A stretch of 64,000 nt of DNA from Paenibacillus humicus NBRC 102415 (GCF_004000905.1 NZ_BIMD01000007.1:1-64000), one strand, 5' to 3'. Positions 44,133 to 52,910 are shown, counted from the first letter of the stretch. Numbers and translations: made by a program. The notes: generated by a model not told the origin, from the letters alone.

Positions 44133-46090
44133 TCGGCAACGGAAAAATGCTTCTCAACCTTGACCATAACAGCTACATCCGGGACATCTATTATCCGTAC
44201 GTCGGACAGCTCAACCATGTCGGCGGCCAATACTGCCGCCTCGGCATCTGGACCGAGGGACAATTCAGCTGGCTGGAGGATTCGGCCTGGGAGTCCAAGC
44301 TGGACTATATCGAGGATTCTCTCGTCACCAACGTCAACGCCCGCCATGGCGGGCTCCAGACGGAGCTGCAGATGAACGACGGCATCCATCAGCGCGAATG
44401 CATCTACCTCAAGCGAGTCGTCATCCGCAACCTGTCGGACAGGGAGAGGGAATACCGGCTGTTCTTCCACCAGGATCTCATGATCGACGGATCCGAGGTT
44501 GGCGATACGGCCGCCTACTATCCCGACAACCATACGCTGTTCCACTACAAGCGCTCGTCGTATTTCATGTTCAACGGATTTTCCGACGAAGGCGGCATGA
44601 CCCAGTATTCGACCGGAATCAAGCGGTTCCATTCGGCGGAAGGAACATGGAGGGACGCCGAGGACGGCACCCTCATGGGCAATGCGATCGCACAGGGCTC
44701 CGTCGACAGCACGATCAGCTTCCGCACCGTCGTTCCGGCGGGCGGCGAGAAGACGGTCTATTACTGGATGTCGATCGGCAAGAGCCTGGAAGAGGTCAAG
44801 GAGCTGAACCAGTACGTCCAGGAGAACCATCCCGAGAAGCTGCTCAGCCGCATCGTCATCTACTGGAACCACTGGCTGGGCAGGGCGGAGAGGGATCTGG
44901 GCGACCTGCCTCCGGAAGTGGCGCGGATGTTCCGCCTCAGCCTGCTCATGGTGAGGACGCAGACCGACGAGCGGGGCGCCATCATCGCGGCCAACGATAC
45001 CGATATCCTTCAGTACAACCGGGACCATTACAGCTACATGTGGCCGCGGGATGGAGCGCTGGTCGCCGATGCGATGTCGCTGGCAGGCTATCAGAGCGTG
45101 ATCGCGCCGTTTTTCCACTTCTGCTCGCAGGCGCTTACTCCGGAAGGATATCTGTACCATAAATTCAATCCGGACGGAACCGTAGGCTCCAGCTGGCATC
45201 CTTACATGGTTCAGGGAACCAAGCGGCTCCCGATCCAGGAAGACGAGACGGCGCTTGTCCTGTTCGCGCTCTGGAGAGACTACAAGCGCCATCAGGTCAT
45301 CGAGCTGCCCCAGTCGCTGTACAGCAGCCTCATCCGCAAGTCGGCCGCCTTCCTGAGCAGCTACATGGAGCATTCGATGTCGCTGCCGAAGCCGAGCTAC
45401 GACCTGTGGGAGGAACGCTACGGCATCTGGACGTATACGACCGCTTCCGTATATGGAGGCCTCATGGCGGCAAGCTTCTTCACGGAGCTGTTCGGCGATT
45501 ACGAGCGCAGCGACCATTACCGCCGCACCGCCGAGGAGATCAAGCAGGGCATGCTGACCCATCTATGGGATGAGGACAGCGGCCGGTTCGCCCGCGGACT
45601 CGTGCAGAAGGACGGGCGCTGGGTGAAGGACATGACGCTGGAGAGCAGCTTGTTCGCCGTTCTGGAGTTCGGCGTGCTGCCGGCGACCGATCACCGTGTC
45701 ATCGGCACGATGCAGGCGATCCGGGAAGGGCTGGCGGTGCGTACCGAAGTCGGCGGCATCGCCCGTTATACGAACGACTATTACTTCCAGCAATCCGGGG
45801 AGATCGACCGGGTTCCTGGGAACCCATGGATTATCTGCACGCTGTGGGTGGCCAACTTCGAGATCGAGTCGGCGACGAGCCTGGCCGAACTGGAAGCTCC
45901 CAGGCGCACGCTGGAGTGGGTCGTCCGCCAGTCGCTGGAGAGCGGCGTCCTGCCGGAGCAGCTCAATCCCTATGACGGCTCGCCGCTGTCCGTCGCTCCG
46001 CTCACCTGGTCGCATGCGACCTTCGTGCAGAGCGTGAGCAAGTACGCGGCCAAGTACAAGGAGCTTGCGGGAAGCGCGGGCCCTGTATAA
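44114..46090 (+). CDS. GH15 glucoamylase-like glycoside hydrolase
   Basis: A 658-residue cytoplasmic protein. An N-terminal beta-sandwich (~1-250) precedes the (alpha/alpha)6 barrel. WPRDGALVADAM is the substrate region. Glu433/434 in LWEERYGIW and Glu615 in LPEQLNP are the likely acid and base. There is no signal peptide. Bacterial GH15 enzymes include glucoamylases, dextran glucosidases and trehalases. Here it stands where a glycogen phosphorylase might be expected, so hydrolytic glycogen turnover is a reasonable guess. Confidence 0.87.
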   Translation: MARHLVIGNGKMLLNLDHNSYIRDIYYPYVGQLNHVGGQYCRLGIWTEGQFSWLEDSAWESKLDYIEDSLVTNVNARHGGLQTELQMNDGIHQRECIYLKRVVIRNLSDREREYRLFFHQDLMIDGSEVGDTAAYYPDNHTLFHYKRSSYFMFNGFSDEGGMTQYSTGIKRFHSAEGTWRDAEDGTLMGNAIAQGSVDSTISFRTVVPAGGEKTVYYWMSIGKSLEEVKELNQYVQENHPEKLLSRIVIYWNHWLGRAERDLGDLPPEVARMFRLSLLMVRTQTDERGAIIAANDTDILQYNRDHYSYMWPRDGALVADAMSLAGYQSVIAPFFHFCSQALTPEGYLYHKFNPDGTVGSSWHPYMVQGTKRLPIQEDETALVLFALWRDYKRHQVIELPQSLYSSLIRKSAAFLSSYMEHSMSLPKPSYDLWEERYGIWTYTTASVYGGLMAASFFTELFGDYERSDHYRRTAEEIKQGMLTHLWDEDSGRFARGLVQKDGRWVKDMTLESSLFAVLEFGVLPATDHRVIGTMQAIREGLAVRTEVGGIARYTNDYYFQQSGEIDRVPGNPWIICTLWVANFEIESATSLAELEAPRRTLEWVVRQSLESGVLPEQLNPYDGSPLSVAPLTWSHATFVQSVSKYAAKYKELAGSAGPV

Positions 46091-46108
46091 ACTGGATAGG
46101 ATGGTTTC

Positions 46109-46143
46109 AGTCCCGGTTCCTTTTTGGAGCCGGGACTTGTTTT
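46109..46143 (+). terminator. Intrinsic terminator ending the glycogen operon
   Basis: AGTCCCGGTTCC pairs with GGAGCCGGGACT (one mismatch) across TTTTT, followed by TGTTTT. Confidence 0.82.
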
Positions 46144-46171
46144 CGCCCTGAACAGAGGAAGGATGATGAAC

Positions 46172-46759
46172 ATGAAAAGCATGGAGACGGATCGATTGAT
46201 TTTGCGGACGGCGGAGCCGGGGGATGCGGCTGCCGTAGCTTCGTATGCGCGCCGCAACCGCGAGTTTCTGGAGCCGTGGGAGCCGCTGCGCGACGAATCC
46301 TTCTACTCGTTGACCGCACAGCGGAAAATGCTGGAGGCGGACCGGGCCGAAATGGAAGCGGGCCGAATGTGCAAGCTGTGGATTTTTTTGAAGGAAGATC
46401 CCGACACCGTCATCGGCTCGGTCGCTCTCAGCAATATCATCCGCGGCGTGTTTCAGAGCAGCACATTGGGCTACCGGCTGGACAGCGGACTGCTTGGCAG
46501 AGGGTATATGCCGGAAGCCGTCAAGGCGATTGTCGACTACGGCTTCGGCGTCCTGAAGCTGCATCGGATCGAGGCCAATATCATTCCGCGCAACGAAGCC
46601 TCTCTCTCGGTCGTGCGCAAGCTGGGGTTCCAGGAGGAAGGGCTGGCCCGCAAATATTTGAAGATCAACGGAAAATGGGAGGACCATTATCATATGGTGC
46701 TGCTCAACGAAGCTCTCGAAGCGGAAGAGGAGCAGGCGGCCGGCCGCTCGGGCCGATAG
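46172..46759 (+). CDS. RimJ/RimL-like GNAT acetyltransferase
   Basis: A 195-residue acetyltransferase. MKSMETDRLILRTAEPGD opens the fold, LGYRLDSGLLGRGYM forms the acetyl-CoA loop, and HRIEANIIPRNEASLSVVRKLGF is typical of the RimJ subgroup. ATG 46172 lies 9 bases after AGAGGAAGG; two ATGs before it are too close. The substrate is unknown. Confidence 0.88.
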   Translation: MKSMETDRLILRTAEPGDAAAVASYARRNREFLEPWEPLRDESFYSLTAQRKMLEADRAEMEAGRMCKLWIFLKEDPDTVIGSVALSNIIRGVFQSSTLGYRLDSGLLGRGYMPEAVKAIVDYGFGVLKLHRIEANIIPRNEASLSVVRKLGFQEEGLARKYLKINGKWEDHYHMVLLNEALEAEEEQAAGRSGR

Positions 46760-46917
46760 GAAGCAGCCGCGGGGAAGAGCGGTTGCGGAATTGGACCGCG
46801 GTTGTTGCGGGCCTCTATGCGGCAACCCCCCGGTTCACGGGCGGCTTCCGATTCCGTCCGCCTCGTCCGGTGAGCGGATGAAGCGTCGGAGTCCGGCACC
46901 GATGCTCACCTCGGGGT

Positions 46918-46971
46918 AAGTATGTGAACGGAAAGTGCGTACTTATGCGACGGCGCAACGCCGGCTATACT
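46918..46971 (+). promoter_or_regulatory. Promoter region with dyad before the quinone reductase gene
   Basis: TATACT (46966-46971) is a good -10, with TTATGC 17 bases upstream as a weak -35. AAGTATG and CGTACTT (46918-46944) form an imperfect dyad that overlaps the -35. This is where an HxlR repressor would bind; the link is inferred. Confidence 0.45.
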
Positions 46972-47012
46972 CAAAAGCGTACAAAACAGAACGCTCGAGG
47001 AGGGCCGACCCT

Positions 47013-47555
47013 ATGAAAACACTTGTCGTCGTCACGCATCCCGGCATCGATACATCCGTCGTCAATCGGCGCTGGCTGGAAGAGCTCCGCAAATACCCCG
47101 ACCGCTACACGGTCCATGAACTGCATAAAGCCTATCCGGATGGAAATATCCAGGCAGAGAAGGAGCAGGAGCTGATTGAAGCGCATGGCCATCTTGTCCT
47201 GCAGTTCCCGATCTACTGGTTCAGTTCTCCTCCGCTCCTTAAAAAGTGGCTGGACGATGTGTTCACTTACGGATGGGCGTACGGGTCGAAGGGAGACAAG
47301 CTAAGAAATCGAAAAACAGCCTTGGCTGTAACCGCAGGAGGAACGAGGCTGGATTTCAGCGAAGAAGGAAAGCTCCGCTGCGGGCTTGACCGGATTCTGT
47401 CCCCATTCGAAACGACGTTCCGTTACTGCGGTTCCGATTATCAGGACTTCTATGCCTTCTACGGCACCGAATACGAGACGGTGGAGAATGCGGACTACCT
47501 GAAGCGGCTGGACCGGAGCGCGCAGGGCTATATTGAATTTCTCAGCCGGCTTTAA
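47013..47555 (+). CDS. Flavodoxin-fold NAD(P)H oxidoreductase
   Basis: A 180-residue protein of the MdaB/Kef-accessory quinone-reductase family. MKTLVVVTHPG is the start of the flavodoxin fold. LQFPIYWFSSPPLLKKWLDDV and TAGGTRLDF are FMN/FAD-site signatures. ATG 47013 follows GAGGAGGG by 8 bases. It is convergent with an HxlR-type regulator. Two-electron reduction of quinones is the known activity of relatives. Confidence 0.88.
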   Translation: MKTLVVVTHPGIDTSVVNRRWLEELRKYPDRYTVHELHKAYPDGNIQAEKEQELIEAHGHLVLQFPIYWFSSPPLLKKWLDDVFTYGWAYGSKGDKLRNRKTALAVTAGGTRLDFSEEGKLRCGLDRILSPFETTFRYCGSDYQDFYAFYGTEYETVENADYLKRLDRSAQGYIEFLSRL

Positions 47556-47567
47556 CCGGCAGCAACC

Positions 47568-47607
47568 AAAAAAGCAGTCCTCCTGCCCATGGAGGGACTG
47601 CTTTTTT
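47568..47607. terminator. Bidirectional terminator
   Basis: AAAAAAGCAGTCCTCC pairs with GGAGGGACTGCTTTTTT (one bulge). A- and T-tracts on either side let it act for both convergent genes. Confidence 0.82.
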
Positions 47608-47620
47608 GGCCTGGATGCCG

Positions 47621-47995
47621 CTATGTCGGAAGATGGGCCGTCTCCGCCTGCTCGGCCGGCTTGACGTTCTTCTCTCCCCAGTCGCACATCATATCCATCA
47701 CGGGAATGAGCGACTGCCCTTTCTCGGTCAAGGAATACTCCACCTTGGGAGGAATCTGCGGAAATTCCTCGCGACGGACGAGACCGTCCGTCTCCAGCTC
47801 CTTCAGCATGACGGATAAGGTTTTAAAGGATATGGTGCCGATTCCCCGCTGCAGCTCGTTGAAGCGCATGACCTTATATTGGGAGAGCCAGTACAACAGA
47901 GTCATTTTATATTTGCCGCAGATGACGGACAAGGTGTAGTCGAAGCCGGTGTCCTTCATCTGGATGCCGGACGGAGCGCAGCTTGTTTTATCCAT
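47621..47995 (-). CDS. HxlR-family regulator with a conserved Cys6
   Basis: A 124-residue winged-helix regulator. The core reads VICGKYKMTLLYWL, RFNELQRGIG and YSLTEKGQSLIPV. Cys6 (TSCAP) matches the position of the redox-sensing cysteine of B. subtilis YodB. A second Cys lies at 26. AGGAGG lies about 4-9 bases before ATG 47995 on the minus strand. Together with the convergent oxidoreductase it resembles a quinone/diamide stress module. Confidence 0.87.
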   Translation of the reverse strand: MDKTSCAPSGIQMKDTGFDYTLSVICGKYKMTLLYWLSQYKVMRFNELQRGIGTISFKTLSVMLKELETDGLVRREEFPQIPPKVEYSLTEKGQSLIPVMDMMCDWGEKNVKPAEQAETAHLPT

Positions 47996-48253
47996 GCACG
48001 ATTACCTCCTTATGGAACATCGCTCAAGGCCGCCTCTCCGGTCAGGGCCTCGTTTTTCTTTGGACAGGCTGCTGCCGGGACGGATGGCGTCATGGACTCA
48101 TCCTATCATTTCGAAACGGACAGCTCAATGCCTTGCCGGTTCCTTCCTCCGGGAGCGCATTCCTCCTGAACGTCCTGCGCCTCCACTTGCATGGAGATGC
48201 GCTCTTGACCTTGACGCCGCGTCAAGGCGCATGATGGTTTCGGAGGCGATGAC

Positions 48254-48946
48254 ATGACCAGAGATGCACAGTACTACAGCAGGGGAGAAGCAGCCAATTA
48301 CGACGCGCTGATCGGCGCTCAGCGAAGCCTGCTTCCGGTTTTGCGGAAGCTGGCCGATCCGAGCGGCAAGCGGATCGCGGATTTAGGCGCAGGAACCGGC
48401 CGGCTGACGCTGCAGGTTCTGCCTGTGGCGGCTTCCGTCGCGGCGGTGGACACATCGGAGCAAATGCTGGACAGGCTCCGGGAAAAAGCGGGCTTGCAGC
48501 CTGAGGGCAAGCTGAAGCTGGCCGTGGCCGATCATGCCGGCACGGGGCTGGACAGCTGTGCTTACGATCTCATTCTGGGCGGCTGGTCGATCTGCTACGG
48601 CGTAGCCCCGTCACAGCAGGGGTGGGAGCAGAGGCTGGCGGCGATAGAGTCGGAGATGAACCGGATCGGGATTCCCGGAGGCGACGTCGTGCTGTTCGAA
48701 AATTATGGAACGGCTGCCGAAGAGCCTGCTCCGCCGGAGCATTTGCTGCCGTATTTCCGAAGCCTTGAAGAGCGGTATGGATTCAAGAGGACCGTCGTCA
48801 GAGTCGATTACCGCTTTGCGGACGTTCGGGAGGCAGCGGCGAGGACAGGCGCCTTTTTCGGGCCGGAGACGGCGGAGAAGGTCAGGCGGAACGGCTGGAG
48901 CATCGTGCCGGAATTCGCCGGCGTGTGGCATCGCAAGCTGGAGTGA
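48254..48946 (+). CDS. SAM-dependent class I methyltransferase
   Basis: A 230-residue methyltransferase. The SAM motif I is IADLGAGTGRLT near residues 40-51, with AVDTSEQML after it. GGAGGCGATGAC precedes ATG 48254. No neighbouring gene indicates the substrate. Confidence 0.87.
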   Translation: MTRDAQYYSRGEAANYDALIGAQRSLLPVLRKLADPSGKRIADLGAGTGRLTLQVLPVAASVAAVDTSEQMLDRLREKAGLQPEGKLKLAVADHAGTGLDSCAYDLILGGWSICYGVAPSQQGWEQRLAAIESEMNRIGIPGGDVVLFENYGTAAEEPAPPEHLLPYFRSLEERYGFKRTVVRVDYRFADVREAAARTGAFFGPETAEKVRRNGWSIVPEFAGVWHRKLE

Positions 48947-49190
48947 AGATTGGATCCGCTTATGGTGAGCGCAGCATGTTCCAAGGAGAACGGTGCCGAT
49001 GCCCGCCGGCGCCTTGCGCCGGGCTTGTCCGCAAGGCCATGAAGCTTGCTCCGAGCGTATTTCCACAGCCGTCCTGAAAACGCCCCGCCGCTCTGCAAAG
49101 GCACCCGGAAAAGCCACGCAGCGCCAAGCCGAACCCGCAAGCGTTCCGCCAAGCTTATCCATGTAACGAGGCTGTACGGAAAGCGCAGCA

Positions 49191-49224
49191 AGCAGCTCCC
49201 GGAACCTTCCGGGAGCTGCTTTTT
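49191..49224. terminator. Intrinsic terminator
   Basis: AGCAGCTCCCGGAA pairs perfectly with TTCCGGGAGCTGCT across CC, followed by TTTT. It lies between the methyltransferase and the minus-strand YjcZ gene. The region from 48947 to here shows no gene. Confidence 0.82.
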
Positions 49225-49240
49225 CGGCTCCATTTCTATG

Positions 49241-49360
49241 CTAGATGAAGAAAGCTCGGGAGATGATGACGAGCAGGATGAATAGAACGAGAATGACCCC
49301 TATGCTCGATCCCCAATAAGGTCCGCAGCCGGCGGCTGCTCCTGCAACAGGATAACCCAT
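49241..49360 (-). CDS. YjcZ-family sporulation microprotein
   Basis: A 39-residue hydrophobic protein, MGYPVAGAAAGCGPYWGSS followed by a C-terminal membrane helix (IGVILVLFILLVIISRAFF). The Gly-rich start plus one helix is the YjcZ pattern, found in spore-formers only. AGGAGG lies 8 bases before ATG 49360. An AATGTATG at 49441-49448 reads CATACATT on the minus strand, which matches a sigma-E -10, but no good -35 was found. Confidence 0.85.
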   Translation of the reverse strand: MGYPVAGAAAGCGPYWGSSIGVILVLFILLVIISRAFFI

Positions 49361-49472
49361 CAAGCATACCTCCTGTAACATGGATTCATTTGAAGCTGAC
49401 AGCCCTGCGCCTAGCGCAGCAGCTTAAGCTTCACAATGACAATGTATGCGGGAAGCGGGCTTATGGACATAG

Positions 49473-50012
49473 TCAATTGTCCCGGGTCGTCGTAACGGCC
49501 TCGCCGCTCGAAGAAGGACTTTCGCTGCCGGACGGGCCTGCGGAGGCTCCATCGTTTTCGTTGTGGGCCGTCTCGATCGCCTGCGACAGAGCCGGATTGG
49601 GAACGGAGGTGGAGCCGAGACTGTAGGCATACTGGCGGAAGTGCTTGAGCCTGGATTCCATCAGCGTATCCATGGCGTTGCCAGTAAGGACGACGGAAGC
49701 GCTGCTGCAGGTAATGATGTTGACCGTGCCTACCATGATGCTTGGATTCGGGTTGACGGTCCGCGTTCGGATGTCGGCAGCGTCGGCGCTTTCCTCTTGC
49801 GGAAGGCTGAATGGCGTGCTGAACAAGTCGTAGCTGGCGAAATCCACCTCTCCTCCGGCTCGGTTGTCCAGCTGGCGCTGGACGGCAAGGCCGGAAGATT
49901 TGGCGCTGATCGACGCCGAATCTCCGAACTGGATGACGGAGGAAAGCCCGGTATTGATCAGTTGAAACGACCCGACGTACGAAGTTCGAATCGATGCGTC
50001 GTTTTCGATCAT
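49473..50012 (-). CDS. gerPE: Spore germination protein GerPE
   Basis: A 179-residue member of the GerP set, which lets small germinants cross the spore coat. GerPE features include SYVGSFQLINTGLSSVIQFGD and GLAVQRQ, then YDLFSTPFSLP. Beyond the usual end it has a long Ser/Gly/Glu-rich C-terminal tail. ATG 50012 overlaps the gerPD stop by 4 bases. In known clusters gerPF would follow; here the next gene is yjcZ. Confidence 0.87.
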   Translation of the reverse strand: MIENDASIRTSYVGSFQLINTGLSSVIQFGDSASISAKSSGLAVQRQLDNRAGGEVDFASYDLFSTPFSLPQEESADAADIRTRTVNPNPSIMVGTVNIITCSSASVVLTGNAMDTLMESRLKHFRQYAYSLGSTSVPNPALSQAIETAHNENDGASAGPSGSESPSSSGEAVTTTRDN

Positions 50013-50362
50013 GGGCTTATCGTGATGGAGCCGTTCGGGCTGACGAAGCTGGAGCCGTTCCCAAATGGAATCGTTGAACCCGAGGCGGATTCGGCCTGCC
50101 CCGAACCTCCGGTTCCTGTCAGAGGAACGACGGTCTGGCCTCCCTCGTTCTGGATGGCGCCGGCTTGCGTCGAGCCTTCGGCTGGAGCCGGAAGCGGGGC
50201 GAAGGGGCCGATGATGACGGATTCCGGAGGGGTGTCGAAGATGGAATAGAGCGTGATGCTGTCGGTATCGCCGATTTGAAGCAATGAAGCTGCGGCGACC
50301 CCGACAAGCTCCAAGCTTCCCACGCAAAGCATATGATTCGTAATGTTCACATTCATGGACAT
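50009..50362 (-). CDS. gerPD: Spore germination protein GerPD
   Basis: A 117-residue GerP protein. The core reads GSLELVGVAAASLLQIGDTDSI and SIFDTPPESVIIGP, matching GerPD. The C-terminal half is a Gly/Ser/Pro-rich extension not typical of GerPD (~60 residues). I chose ATG 50362, 9 bases after AAAGG; two ATGs upstream (50371 and 50368) overlap the gerPC stop and lack spacing. Confidence 0.87.
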   Translation of the reverse strand: MSMNVNITNHMLCVGSLELVGVAAASLLQIGDTDSITLYSIFDTPPESVIIGPFAPLPAPAEGSTQAGAIQNEGGQTVVPLTGTGGSGQAESASGSTIPFGNGSSFVSPNGSITISP

Positions 50363-50367
50363 TGCCA

Positions 50368-52374
50368 TCATCCTTTCGGGTGCTTAGCCAAGTTTTGCAC
50401 GTAAGCGGTCAAGGCCAGCTCCGCATCCCTTATCGTCCGCTCGGAAGCCTTGCGGAGAAGCTGGCGGACTTCCAATCTTTCGGCTGGAGGGAGCGATTGC
50501 TGCTTGGATTGCTCGTCGGCCATGTAGTGGCGGATTCTTTCCGGGATTTGCCGGCGCACATCTTCGATGACCATTTTTTGGTGATAAGGATCCATTTGCA
50601 GCTTCAAGGCCTTGGCTTCCCGGCTCATCGCATCCTGCGCCAGCGTATTCAAGTAAGCATCCACCGATGCCCTCACATCGCCGAAGCCGGGCAGGCTGCC
50701 GGTTGCGGCTGAAGGGACCGCAACCGGAGAAGGCGCGGTTTGTCCCGGAGGGACAGGCGGAATCCCGTCGGCTGCAGGCGGGACTGCCGAGAAGCCGGGA
50801 ACTTGGGAGCCGGGGAACGGATTGGCGCCGCCAAATGAACCGAAACCCGGCGGCATGGCGGCTGCAGGGCCATTGAAGCCCGGACCCGAAAAACCGGGAG
50901 GAAATGCCGCTCCCGAAGGCGCTCCAAGCATAGACGCACTTGGGAATCCCGGCGGAGAGACAGGAACCGGGCCATGTCCGGGAACGGCGCCGACCTCCGG
51001 AAGGACGGTGGAGCCTTGCATCGTAACCGTATTATTGCCATTGGCTCCAACAGAAGGCTGGACGACAGTGGCTGCGAAGGACTGCGAGGGCGTGGGGGCA
51101 GAGGGCGGGACGATCGCAGCAGCACCGGGACTTGGAGGTCCCGGCGCATTCGTACCTTTGAGGGATGACTCCGGAATGGGAAGCGGGTAGACGGAGGCGC
51201 CGCCATTGACGACCTTTTGCGGAACCGACAGCTGCCCGAACTCCTGCATTTGCGACTCTGAAGGCGTCGTCATGCCGATATTCAGCGTTCCGTCCAGCTG
51301 TTCGACCTTCAGCTGATCGAAGTTGTATTCCAGCTTCTCGATCGTGTAGGCCGGCTTGCTCTCCGCCTGCTGAAGTCGTTCATCCATGCTTTTCATATAT
51401 AGGAACATTTGCGAAATCTGCTGCTGCTGGATTCTTGAGCGAAGCAGTATCGATGCCAGGCAGGCCTGCAGGCAGACTGGATTTTGCAGATCGCCTGCGC
51501 ATGAGACGAAAGGGTCCGCAGCCATCCCTGCCGTCCATCCTTCTCCAGGACCGCCGGCTCCGGCTGCGGAGTCCGCTACGATGGGAAAGGGAGGCGACGT
51601 AAAAGGCCACCCCTCATAGTTTTGCCATTTGCTTACCCAGTTGGGATCAATCGATTGGAGGTACCCGACCAGGGAGGCTTCATTGAATCCGGGGGGCAAT
51701 CCGGCGAGGGCCTCAGGCGATAAGGGACTATTCCCGCCCGGTCCTGCAGCAGCTGCGGCACCGGCTGCATTCGGAGAAGCTCCTCCTCCATCTGCTGCAC
51801 CTGCTGCAGCCGGCATTCCGCCGGAAGCGGACATTGGCCATGGGGCCGCCTGAGGGCCGGGCCAGCCTCCGGATTGCGGCGGAGGCTGGAGCTGTCCGAC
51901 CGGATACGGCGAGGTGAAGCCGCCGGACGGATATCCGGCAGGCGGAAAGCTGCCGGGAGCAGGCATGCCCGCCTGAAAGGCTCCCCCAGGCTGTCCTCCT
52001 AGCGGAAAGCTTGCACCGGAGGAGGCTTCATAAGGGAAATTTCCGCTCGACATCGCCTTCAGGGCAGGTACGGATCCGAGCGAAGGAATCGGCCCGCCGA
52101 GCCCGGGCATCAGGCCGGTCATGCCCGGTATGCCTCCTGCAAGGCCCGGCAGCGATCCGCCCATGCCTTGGGCGGCGAGGCCGGCGAAGCCCGGCATGGC
52201 GCCCGGAAGCTTGAGTCCGGGCCAGCTGCCGCCAGCGCCTGGCCATCCTAATCCTTTGCCGATCTGAGGGAGCAAGCCCATGCCGCCGTAGGAGGAGCCG
52301 AATGGAAAGGGCCGGTTCTCCGGATGCTGCTGCAGGCTGGCTGGCGATTGGGAAGAACGATCGCCGTTTTCCAT
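50368..52374 (-). CDS. gerPC: Enlarged spore germination protein GerPC
   Basis: A 668-residue GerPC; relatives are usually about 200-250. The family core is split. A coiled coil with MKSMDERLQQAESKPAYTI, then EKLEYNFDQLKVEQLDGTLNIGMT, lies around the middle, and the conserved C-terminal helices (REAKALKLQMDPYHQKMVIE, then IPERIRHYMADEQ) lie at the end. The N-terminal ~300 residues are Gly/Pro/Met-rich low complexity (MPGLGGPIPSLG-like repeats), and a second Pro/Ala/Gly-rich insert separates core and end. AGGAGG lies 9 bases before ATG 52374. Confidence 0.88.
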   Translation of the reverse strand: MENGDRSSQSPASLQQHPENRPFPFGSSYGGMGLLPQIGKGLGWPGAGGSWPGLKLPGAMPGFAGLAAQGMGGSLPGLAGGIPGMTGLMPGLGGPIPSLGSVPALKAMSSGNFPYEASSGASFPLGGQPGGAFQAGMPAPGSFPPAGYPSGGFTSPYPVGQLQPPPQSGGWPGPQAAPWPMSASGGMPAAAGAADGGGASPNAAGAAAAAGPGGNSPLSPEALAGLPPGFNEASLVGYLQSIDPNWVSKWQNYEGWPFTSPPFPIVADSAAGAGGPGEGWTAGMAADPFVSCAGDLQNPVCLQACLASILLRSRIQQQQISQMFLYMKSMDERLQQAESKPAYTIEKLEYNFDQLKVEQLDGTLNIGMTTPSESQMQEFGQLSVPQKVVNGGASVYPLPIPESSLKGTNAPGPPSPGAAAIVPPSAPTPSQSFAATVVQPSVGANGNNTVTMQGSTVLPEVGAVPGHGPVPVSPPGFPSASMLGAPSGAAFPPGFSGPGFNGPAAAMPPGFGSFGGANPFPGSQVPGFSAVPPAADGIPPVPPGQTAPSPVAVPSAATGSLPGFGDVRASVDAYLNTLAQDAMSREAKALKLQMDPYHQKMVIEDVRRQIPERIRHYMADEQSKQQSLPPAERLEVRQLLRKASERTIRDAELALTAYVQNLAKHPKG

Positions 52375-52395
52375 CGTCTGAATCCTCCTCTCGCG

Positions 52396-52608
52396 TCAGC
52401 TAGGTTTGGGCAGAGGAACGAAATTCAGCGCGTCAGCCCCTTCGTTGGATGTCAATTGCTCGGCAGGCTGGCTGAATCCTCCTGAATTGTACAGCTGGGA
52501 TATAGGACGAATGGAGCCGGCGCTGCCGATCTGAAGAACGGAGCTGTTGGCGACGCTGTCTACGCGAAGCTGATGGATCGTAATGGACTGATGGACGGTC
52601 AGATTCAT
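52396..52608 (-). CDS. gerPB: Spore germination protein GerPB
   Basis: A 70-residue GerPB. NLTVHQSITIHQLRVDSVA, SSVLQIGSAGSI and SQLYNSGGFSQPA fit the family. ATG 52608 overlaps the gerPA stop by 4 bases. Size is near the usual ~75 residues. Confidence 0.9.
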   Translation of the reverse strand: MNLTVHQSITIHQLRVDSVANSSVLQIGSAGSIRPISQLYNSGGFSQPAEQLTSNEGADALNFVPLPKPS

Positions 52609-52844
52609 ATAATGTTCGTTCCGGATCCGATTTCGTTATTGGAGTTATCCTGAAGATCGGGGTCCAGGGTATTGGTAGCGCTGAGTCCGTTGTTGGCGTT
52701 CGTCAAGCCCCCGGTCAGGAACGATCCTGAACCTGCATAGGTTTTGGAGGAGCTGGACGGCGATATTTGGACGGTATCTCCGAACTGGACAACGGCGCTG
52801 GAACCGACGCTGACGATGTTGACGAAACCGACGGCAGCAGGCAT
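52605..52844 (-). CDS. gerPA: Spore germination protein GerPA
   Basis: A 79-residue GerPA/GerPF-type protein: FVNIVSVGSSAVVQFGDTV, SKTYAGSGS and NNGLSATNTLDPD. As first gene of the operon it is called GerPA; GerPF is a close paralogue. ATG 52844 follows GAGGTGA; a TTG two codons upstream also opens the frame. A sigma-K-like promoter lies about 70 bases upstream. Confidence 0.87.
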   Translation of the reverse strand: MPAAVGFVNIVSVGSSAVVQFGDTVQISPSSSSKTYAGSGSFLTGGLTNANNGLSATNTLDPDLQDNSNNEIGSGTNII

Positions 52845-52910
52845 TCTCAATCACCTCATTCTCGCTTGAATCGCGGCAGGGCCGGGAGAACCGGGCTGCC
52901 GTCCATACCC

